From JBBQDZ01 sp038237515 (GTDB lineage Bacteria > Actinomycetota > Thermoleophilia > Gaiellales > Gaiellaceae): a stretch of 46,089 bases of DNA. The notes below the pieces were generated by a model. The model was not told the DNA's origin. It searched no databases and saw only the letters and a program-made list of their open reading frames with translations. The stretch lies in NCBI GenBank assembly GCA_038237515.1, contig JBBRYP010000028.1, forward strand, positions 1 to 46,089, read 5' to 3'. The position numbers and the translations under genes are program-made. Positions within the stretch are counted from its first letter, which is position 1; every line of letters begins with the position of its first letter. This document shows, piece after piece, positions 40,693-46,089 of this stretch.

Positions 40693-41625
40693 TCAGCGGG
40701 GAAGCCTCGCCGGGATAGGCGCCGGCGAGCCGGGCGCCGGCGACCGCCCCTCCGCGGTCTCCGCCAGCGCGATCGCGCCGAGGACGCCGGACTGCGATCC
40801 GAGCTCCGGGGCCGTGATGTATTCGTCGATGCCGTCGCCGACCGCCGTCGCGGCCAGGTAGCCGTTGAGGAGGAGCCCGACCTCGCGCCTGACGAGTGGG
40901 AGCAGCGTGGGGTTCTTGGGGATGCCGCCGCCGAGCACGATCCGCTCCGGTGAGAGGACGCAGATGACGCAGACGAGGCCGAGTGCGAGGTAATGCGCCT
41001 CGAGCTCCCAGACCGTGCTGCGGCCCTCTAGCTCGGTCGCCGGCAGTCCCCAGCGGGCTTCGATCGCGCGCCCGGACGCGAGTCCTTCCCAGCAGTCCCC
41101 GTGATATGGGCAGACGCCCGGAAACGGGTCGAGGTGGTCGTCGTGGGGTACGCGGATGTGGCCGAACTCCGGATGCAGCAGCCCGTGGAGGAGGTTGCCG
41201 GATGCCATGCCGCCGCCGCCGATTCCGGTGCCGACGGTGATGTAGCAAAAGGTCTCGAGCCCTCGCGCCGCGCCCCACCGCTGCTCGCCCAGCGCGGCCG
41301 CGTTCACGTCGGTGTCGAAGGCGACGGGCACCGAGAGCCTGCGGCGGATCTCCTGGCCGACGTCGGTGTTGGCCCAGCCGGGCTTGGGTGTGGTCGTGAT
41401 GTGGCCCCAGGTCGGCGACGTCAGCTTCTGGTCAAGCGGGCCGAACGAGCCGATCCCGATCGCGTCGACCGGGCCCTCGCGCAGGAAGAACTCAACGGTG
41501 CGCTCCAGGGTTTCTTCCGGCATGGTGGTCGGGACCGTCTCGCTGGCGCGGACGTCGTCCGGGCCGGTGCCCACTGCGAGCTCCCATTTGGACCCCCCTG
41601 TCTCGACTCCGCCGTAGACGGTCAC
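40693..41625 (-). CDS. ROK-family sugar kinase (fructokinase-like)
   Basis: A 310-residue ATP-dependent sugar kinase. VYGGVETGGSKWELAVG is the phosphate loop, FDTDVNAAALGEQRWGAA the catalytic Asp region, and TVGTGIGGGG the second ATP loop. HPEFGHIRV followed by CPYHGDCWEGLASG gives the ROK zinc site in the form typical of fructokinases. GTG 41625 overlaps the LacI stop (gTGA). Together with the divergent binding protein, permease and ATPase it matches the frcBCAK layout of rhizobial fructose transport, so fructose is the best guess. Confidence 0.87.
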   Translation of the reverse strand: MTVYGGVETGGSKWELAVGTGPDDVRASETVPTTMPEETLERTVEFFLREGPVDAIGIGSFGPLDQKLTSPTWGHITTTPKPGWANTDVGQEIRRRLSVPVAFDTDVNAAALGEQRWGAARGLETFCYITVGTGIGGGGMASGNLLHGLLHPEFGHIRVPHDDHLDPFPGVCPYHGDCWEGLASGRAIEARWGLPATELEGRSTVWELEAHYLALGLVCVICVLSPERIVLGGGIPKNPTLLPLVRREVGLLLNGYLAATAVGDGIDEYITAPELGSQSGVLGAIALAETAEGRSPAPGSPAPIPARLPR

Positions 41626-42674
41626 GACGGCACCGCCTGCTGTCGCGCGGCCTGCCTGGCGCCACACGACTCGCGGACGACGAAGTGGGCCGGAAGGACA
41701 ACCGTCCGAAGGCGCTCGGGCGCGCGGCCGTCGATGCGTTCGAGAAGGAGTTGTGCGCCGAGCGTCCCGAATGTCTCGGCGGGCTGTTCCATGACGGTCA
41801 GGAACGGGTAGAGCCGCGACGCGTACTCGATGTCGTCGAAGCAGACGAGGGCGATGTCATCCGGGACGGCCAGGCCGGCGGCGCGCACGGCCTCGATCGC
41901 GCCGAGGGCGACGAGGTTGTTGACGGTGAACACCGCCGTCGGGCGGTCGCCGAGCGCGAGGAGGCGCCCCATGCCCGCGAGGCCCCCGGCCGGATCAACC
42001 GTCGCGTCGACCACCAGGGACGGGTCGAGCGGCAGGCCCGCTGCCCTGTGTGCAGCTTCGTAGCCTCGCCGTCTGTCCCGGGCGGTCGAGACCTGATCGG
42101 ACTCGACGATAAACCCGATTCGCCGGTGCCCGAGCGAGATCAAGTGCTCTACGAGGCTGTTCGCACCACCCAGGCTGTCTCCACAGACAACGTCGGACTT
42201 GATCCCGTTCACCGTTCTGTCGACCAGCACGAACGGGACGCCGAACCTCGCCAGGCGCCGAAGGTGCGGCCGTGAGCGGTCGCTGATCGGCGCGATCACG
42301 ATGCCCTCCACGCGGTGGGCGATCATCTCCTCGATCACCTCCCGTTCGATCACGAGTTCGGACCAGGTGTCACAGAGGATCACTCGGTAGCCGGCGCGTC
42401 GCGCGACAGCCTCCGCCGCGCGCACGATGAGCGTGAAGAACGGGTTGGCGACGTCAGGGACGATGAGGGCGAGCGTTCCCGTCTTCTGCCGGCTCAGCCC
42501 TCGCGCGAGGCGGCTGGGCACGTAGCCGAGGTCCCCGATCGCGCGCTCTACCCGGCTGCGTGTCTCCCCGCTGACCCGCTCGCCCCCGTTGATCACGCGC
42601 GACACGGTCATCGGCGAGACGCCGGCCAGAGTGGCGACGTCCTTGATAGTCACGTTCGGCGGCACCAAGCGCAT
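41622..42674 (-). CDS. LacI-family transcriptional repressor
   Basis: A 350-residue regulator: the HTH is VTIKDVATLAGVSPMTVSRV with the hinge helix GYVPSRLARGLS, followed by a periplasmic-binding-protein-like sugar domain (ALIVPDVANPFFT; DDIEYASRLYPFLT). It probably represses the divergent ABC genes and its own operon until the sugar binds. ATG 42674 (MRLVPPNVTIKD) is chosen because it is preceded by AGAGAAA and fits family length; ATG 42722 would place an operator inside the gene. Confidence 0.92.
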   Translation of the reverse strand: MRLVPPNVTIKDVATLAGVSPMTVSRVINGGERVSGETRSRVERAIGDLGYVPSRLARGLSRQKTGTLALIVPDVANPFFTLIVRAAEAVARRAGYRVILCDTWSELVIEREVIEEMIAHRVEGIVIAPISDRSRPHLRRLARFGVPFVLVDRTVNGIKSDVVCGDSLGGANSLVEHLISLGHRRIGFIVESDQVSTARDRRRGYEAAHRAAGLPLDPSLVVDATVDPAGGLAGMGRLLALGDRPTAVFTVNNLVALGAIEAVRAAGLAVPDDIALVCFDDIEYASRLYPFLTVMEQPAETFGTLGAQLLLERIDGRAPERLRTVVLPAHFVVRESCGARQAARQQAVPS

Positions 42675-42678
42675 TTTC

Positions 42679-42696
42679 TCTGGGATCAGTACCACA
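42679..42696. promoter_or_regulatory. LacI-type operator 2 (weaker) at the lacI-type gene
   Basis: TCTGGGATC-AGTACCACA shares the GTACCACA half with operator 1 and lies 5 bp before the repressor ATG, suggesting autorepression. Confidence 0.45.
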
Positions 42697-42737
42697 GCTC
42701 GAGCAGAACTTCGATAGTCCATGCACCCTCATCCCGC

Positions 42738-42774
42738 TTGACTCCAAGTCTCAACGTGTGTTATCGGTACCACA
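42738..42774 (+). promoter_or_regulatory. Putative promoter with LacI-type operator 1 for the sugar ABC genes
   Basis: TTGACT (42738-42743) is a likely -35 box, with TTATCG about 17 bp downstream as a poor -10. The palindrome TGTGTTATCGGTACCACA (42757-42774) has the central CG and the TGTGnTAnC half-sites of LacI-type operators and covers the -10 region. Bound LacI-type repressor would block the divergent transporter genes. Confidence 0.6.
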
Positions 42775-42814
42775 AGTCAGGTCCTGGCAGTTCCAACAGA
42801 AAGGGAGGCACGTT

Positions 42815-43855
42815 ATGCGTCATTCGTACGGAGGCTCGGCCAGACCGCGCCGCCGGCGCCGACTGAGCCTCGCCGTCGTGCTCCTTGCCGTCGTCGTGAT
42901 CGTGATGGCGAGCGTCGTCGCGATCGCCTCTGCTACCACGACGTCGAAAAGCGCGACGATCAAGGTCGGGCTGATCACCAAGGACGTCACCAATCCCTTC
43001 TTTGTGAAGATGAGGCAGGGAGCGACCGCTCAGGCGAAGAAGCTCGGGGCGGAACTCGTGTATGCCGCCGGCAAGAGCAGCTCCGACAACGCGAGCCAGA
43101 TCGCTGCGATCGAGAACATGACGACGGCGGGGGTCAAGGGAATCCTGATCACGGTCGCCGACGCGAAAGCGGAGAACGCCGCAATCGCGAAAGCACGCAA
43201 GGCGGGCGTCCTCGTGATCGCACTCGACTCGCCGACCGACCCGAAGACGGCGACCGATGCGCTGTTCGCGACCAACAACTTCAACGCCGGCGTCCTGATC
43301 GGGAAGTATGCGCGCGCGGCGACGAAGGGCAAGACGGTGACGATCGCGATGCTCGACGAGCACGCGGGGTCATCGGTCGGGGCGCTCCGTCACAACGGCT
43401 TCCTGAGCGGCTTCGGCATCAAGGGAAGCGACAAGCAGATCGTCTGTGTCGGGAACGGCGAGGGCCAGACCGCACCTTCGCAGACCGCGATGGAGAACTG
43501 CCTCCAGAAGAACCCGAACATCGACGTCGTCTACACGATCAACGAGCCCAGCGCCGCCGGCGCCTGGACGGCGCTGAAGAGCGCCGGCAAGACGCAGTCC
43601 GGTACGACGATCGTTTCGGTCGACGGCGGCTGCCAGGGCGTGCGGAACGTCAGGGGCGGGATCATCGACGCCACGTCGCAGCAGTACCCGCTGAAGATGG
43701 CCTCCCTCGGAGTCAAGACCGTCGTCAGCTACGCCAAGACCGGCAAGAAGGTGTCGGGATACACGGACACCGGGGTGAACCTGATCGCGAAGAAGGCGGT
43801 CTCCGGAGTCCCCTCCAAGAACGTCGCCTACGGCCTCGCCAACTGCTGGGGGTAG
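42815..43855 (+). CDS. Sugar ABC transporter substrate-binding protein (RbsB/FrcB type)
   Basis: A 346-residue exported binding protein. A long basic N-terminus (RPRRRRR) and a hydrophobic helix (19-41) are followed by IKVGLITKDVTNPFFVKM, the RbsB/FrcB signature, and a type-I periplasmic-binding fold (GVKGILITVADA, VLVIALDSPTDP, SVDGGCQGVRNVRGG). AAGGGAGG lies 6 nt before the ATG. It carries the sugar (fructose by analogy with FrcB) to the permease. A strong hairpin after it separates it from the permease, so it would be made in excess. Confidence 0.92.
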   Translation: MRHSYGGSARPRRRRRLSLAVVLLAVVVIVMASVVAIASATTTSKSATIKVGLITKDVTNPFFVKMRQGATAQAKKLGAELVYAAGKSSSDNASQIAAIENMTTAGVKGILITVADAKAENAAIAKARKAGVLVIALDSPTDPKTATDALFATNNFNAGVLIGKYARAATKGKTVTIAMLDEHAGSSVGALRHNGFLSGFGIKGSDKQIVCVGNGEGQTAPSQTAMENCLQKNPNIDVVYTINEPSAAGAWTALKSAGKTQSGTTIVSVDGGCQGVRNVRGGIIDATSQQYPLKMASLGVKTVVSYAKTGKKVSGYTDTGVNLIAKKAVSGVPSKNVAYGLANCWG

Positions 43856-43874
43856 TTCCCGGTTCGGCGATAGA

Positions 43875-43910
43875 CGCGACCGGGGCGGCGCCCTCCTTGC
43901 CCCGGTCGCG
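43875..43910 (+). terminator. Strong hairpin between binding protein and permease
   Basis: CGCGACCGGGGC (43875-43886) pairs perfectly with GCCCCGGTCGCG (43899-43910), a 12-bp stem with a 12-nt loop, followed by GTTCTCCT. No long T-run; it probably stabilises the upstream message and partly terminates transcription. Confidence 0.7.
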
Positions 43911-43958
43911 GTTCTCCTATCCCCGGCCTAGGATCGCCTCGACGGTGCGAGACCGAGG

Positions 43959-44969
43959 TTGACGAGCGCCAGCCCCCAAACCGAGGATCCGACGAGGCAG
44001 ACGAACCTTTTTCAGGTCGTCCGGCGCGTCGTCGCGACGCCGACCGTCGGGCCGTTCCTCGCGCTCCTCCTCACCATGGCGTTCTTCTCCGTGAAGAGCG
44101 ACCGCTTCCTGCAGACGCAGAACCTCTCGCTCGTGCTTCAGCAGGTGATGGTCGTCGGAGTGCTCGCGATCGGGCAGACGCTCGTGATCCTAACCGCCGG
44201 AATCGATCTCTCGGTCGGGACGGTCATGGCCCTCGGTCAGATCGTGATGACGAAGCTCGCCGTCGCGAACGGCGTCCCGCCGATCCCTGCTCTCCTGATC
44301 GGCATCCTCACCTGCGTTGGCTTCGGCGTCCTGAACGGCGCCCTCGTGACGACCGTGCGGCTGCCGGCCTTCATCGTCACGCTCGGCACGCTGAACATCG
44401 CGTTCGCGCTCACTCACATCGTCTCGAACGACCTCACGTTCTCGCCGCTCCCGAACGAGCTGCTCTTCTTCGGCCGGACGTTCCGGCTGGCCGGCGCAGA
44501 CTTCACGTACGGCGTCGTCCTCATGGTCGTGCTCTACGCCCTCGCCTGGTTCGTGCTCAGCCAGACAGGCTGGGGCCGGCACATCTACGCCGTCGGCGAC
44601 AACCGCGAAGCCGCACGGCTGACGGGCATCAACACGGGACGCCTGCTGATCAGCGTGTACACGATCGCCGGCCTGACGTACGGAATCGCTGCGATGCTCC
44701 TCGCCGCTCGCACCGAGCTCGGCGACCCGAACGCGGGACAGACAACCGAGAACCTGGACAGCATCACGGCCGTCGTCCTCGGCGGCACGAGCCTCTTCGG
44801 TGGGCGCGGCAGCGTGATCGGAACTCTCGTCGGAGCGACGATCGTCGGCGTCTTCCGGAACGGCCTGACCCTCATCGGGGTCCAGGTGATCTACCAGTAC
44901 CTCGTCACGGGCGTCCTCGTCATTCTGGCCGTCTCCATCGACCAGCTCACCCACCGGCGGCGGGCGTGA
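43959..44969 (+). CDS. Sugar ABC transporter permease (RbsC/FrcC type)
   Basis: A 336-residue permease with about ten helices. LQQVMVVGVLAIGQTLVIL and TAGIDLSVGTVMALGQIV are the RbsC-family signature, and AVVLGGTSLFGGRGSVIGT the conserved loop near the C-terminus. It forms the channel with a single ATPase dimer. The start is TTG 43959, with no clear ribosome binding site; nothing better lies nearby. Its stop overlaps the ATPase start. Confidence 0.9.
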   Translation: MTSASPQTEDPTRQTNLFQVVRRVVATPTVGPFLALLLTMAFFSVKSDRFLQTQNLSLVLQQVMVVGVLAIGQTLVILTAGIDLSVGTVMALGQIVMTKLAVANGVPPIPALLIGILTCVGFGVLNGALVTTVRLPAFIVTLGTLNIAFALTHIVSNDLTFSPLPNELLFFGRTFRLAGADFTYGVVLMVVLYALAWFVLSQTGWGRHIYAVGDNREAARLTGINTGRLLISVYTIAGLTYGIAAMLLAARTELGDPNAGQTTENLDSITAVVLGGTSLFGGRGSVIGTLVGATIVGVFRNGLTLIGVQVIYQYLVTGVLVILAVSIDQLTHRRRA

Positions 44970-45730
44970 CCGAGCCGCTGCTCGAGGCCCGCGCACTCGT
45001 CAAGCAGTTCGGGCAGGTCGTCGCGCTCGATCGGACGGACTTCGACCTCTACCCCGACGAGATCGTCGCGATCATCGGCGACAATGGCGCCGGGAAGTCG
45101 ACCCTGGTCAAGGCCCTGTCGGGGGCCCTGCAGCCTGACGAGGGCGAAATCCTTCTCGATGGAGAGAGGGCGCACTTCCGCTCTCCGCTCGACGCGCGCC
45201 GCGCGGGGATCGAGACCGTCTACCAGGATCTCGCGGTGGCGCCTGCGCTCGACATCGCGTCGAACATCTTCCTGGGCCGCGAGCGCCGCCGGTCAGGTCC
45301 GCTCGGCGGCGCGCTCCGCATGCTCGACAAGGCCGGGATGAGGCGCGAGTCCGCGCGCCACCTCTCCGAGCTCAAGATCTCGATCCCCTCGATCACCCAG
45401 CCGGTCGAGAACCTCTCCGGAGGCCAGCGCCAGGGGGTCGCCGTCGTCCGCGGCGCCGCCTGGGCGCGCCGCGTGGTGATCATGGACGAGCCCACCGCCG
45501 CGCTGGGTGTAAGGGAGACCCGTCAGGTCCTAGATCTGATCCGGCGCGTCCGGGAGCGCGGCCTCCCGGTGATCCTGATCAGTCACGACATGCCGCACGT
45601 CTTCGAACTCGCCGACAGGATCCAGATCATGCGGCTCGGAAGGCGCGTCGCGGTCATCACCCCGGAAAGCCACTCGATGTCCGAGGCGGTGGCGATCATG
45701 ACCGGAGCTACGCGCGGCGAACTCGAGTGA
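44966..45730 (+). CDS. Sugar ABC transporter ATPase (FrcA-like, single domain)
   Basis: A 254-residue single ATPase domain: Walker A GDNGAGKS (about 38-45), Q-loop VYQDLAVAPALDI, signature LSGGQRQGVAV, Walker B VVIMDEPTAAL and the switch His in LISHDMPHVF. RbsA-type transporters carry two such domains in one chain; FrcA carries one, as here. GTG 44966 overlaps the permease stop. It ends the locus. Confidence 0.92.
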   Translation: MTEPLLEARALVKQFGQVVALDRTDFDLYPDEIVAIIGDNGAGKSTLVKALSGALQPDEGEILLDGERAHFRSPLDARRAGIETVYQDLAVAPALDIASNIFLGRERRRSGPLGGALRMLDKAGMRRESARHLSELKISIPSITQPVENLSGGQRQGVAVVRGAAWARRVVIMDEPTAALGVRETRQVLDLIRRVRERGLPVILISHDMPHVFELADRIQIMRLGRRVAVITPESHSMSEAVAIMTGATRGELE

Positions 45731-45819
45731 ACCTCGGCGGACGAGTAGCGGCTACGCGTTCGTGGTGCCCCGCCCGGTAGAGACACAGAATCTCCCGGCT
45801 TCACCAGCGGAGCACATGA

Positions 45820-45855
45820 GGTCGCGTGGTGGCGCGCGGTCGCGTGGTGGCGCGC
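45820..45855. repeat. 18-bp tandem duplication
   Basis: GGTCGCGTGGTGGCGCGC occurs twice back to back (45820-45837 and 45838-45855). The 280-bp stretch from 45731 to 46010 otherwise shows only an 8-bp inverted repeat (CTCCTCAG/CTGAGGAG) and no recognised gene. Confidence 0.7.
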
Positions 45856-45999
45856 CGATCCGTCTTCCTTTCGACGGCGCGAGCTGGGTACTCCTCAGCC
45901 GAGACCTTCCCCGAACGCCAGGGGACGTTGCGGATCCAACTGAGGAGCCTCGTCGCGCTCAGGTGTCATTCCCGAAGTCTGGCGCAGCCGACGCGCCCA

Positions 46000-46005
46000 T
46001 ACTCT
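46000..46005 (+). promoter_or_regulatory. Putative -10 box (TACTCT) for the last gene
   Basis: TACTCT lies 5 nt before GTG 46011 and 8 nt before ATG 46014. Confidence 0.35.
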
Positions 46006-46010
46006 CCGGA

Positions 46011-46089
46011 GTGATGGGCGACGACGTCTACATCGCGGTGTCTCTCGACGCGAGGTTCGCCCGGGTTGTGCTCCGGGCTGACAAGATCG
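46011..46089 (+). CDS. Start of an unidentified gene, cut by the window edge
   Basis: About 25 codons are visible from GTG 46011 or ATG 46014, beginning MGDDVYIAVSLDARFARVVL. The frame stays open to the edge. Too short to identify. Confidence 0.4.
   Translation, partial: MMGDDVYIAVSLDARFARVVLRADKI

Noticed and set aside
1..46089. CRISPR array or toxin-antitoxin pair
   Set aside because: No regularly spaced short repeats and no small overlapping gene pair with toxin motifs were seen; the closest, the twin 57-nt hairpins, are only two copies.

Overview
The window is high-GC DNA (roughly 70% by eye) with dense, head-to-tail genes, many GTG starts and short stop/start overlaps. The fused cytochrome c on oxidase subunit II, the actinobacterial-type QcrA/QcrC and many apparently leaderless promoters (TAnnnT 6-7 nt before the start codon) point to an actinobacterium. 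Thermoleophilia/Gaiellales is my best guess, from the style of the proteins only. I see no rRNA, tRNA, CRISPR array or complete insertion sequence.

Region 1 (1-9028, minus strand) reads as one long transcription unit: a Tat-type ferritin-like protein, a HTH-Mop (molybdate-binding) regulator, molybdate transporter modABC, then the aa3/caa3 oxidase genes ctaC-ctaD-ctaE, a small membrane protein, a cytochrome c lipoprotein, qcrC and the start of qcrA. modC carries an in-frame 105-bp insertion bounded by palindromes. Region 2 (9091-10519) is a TPP riboswitch driving a CytX-like thiamin-precursor permease. Its stop codon abuts a 159-nt imperfect palindrome.

Region 3 (10716-16077, plus) is a DUF4129/MoxR/DUF58 operon followed by a PfkB-family kinase and a small exosialidase-like/BNR-like protein. 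Several of its genes seem to start at CTG or ATT. Region 4 (16094-23160) holds a GAF-GAF-GGDEF-EAL protein, a PhzF protein, a secreted protein with an iodotyrosine-deiodinase-like flavoprotein, a PEP-mutase/isocitrate-lyase-like enzyme, a SixA-like phosphatase, and two decayed genes (a response-regulator/thioredoxin-reductase fusion and a VOC protein). Region 5 (23198-25821) is a PadR regulator divergent from an ABC-2 exporter over a double operator.

Region 6 (25835-34817) contains two class III aminotransferases, a CoxG-like protein, a GrpB-methyltransferase fusion, a DUF2237 protein, an aldo/keto reductase, a frameshifted unknown gene and a second GGDEF-EAL protein. Region 7 (34814-38464) has a cupredoxin-like protein, then a flavin-transfer/ferric-reductase module (FMN-binding protein, ApbE, FAD/NAD reductase) in which every gene is frameshifted, then a UspA-like gene. 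Region 8 (38601-40692) is a degenerate metallo-beta-lactamase-fold gene, a cluster of palindromic repeats, and a membrane protein. Region 9 (40693-45730) is a sugar locus laid out like frcBCAK: LacI and a ROK kinase diverge from a binding protein, permease and ATPase, with two matching LacI-type operators between them.

The most interesting signals are the palindromic elements (5606-5710, 10519-10677, 39225-39542), several of which sit exactly on stop codons or inside a reading frame. The recurrent CTG starts at cTGA gene junctions, the leaderless promoter signature, the GrpB-methyltransferase fusion and the wholly frameshifted flavin module are also worth follow-up.
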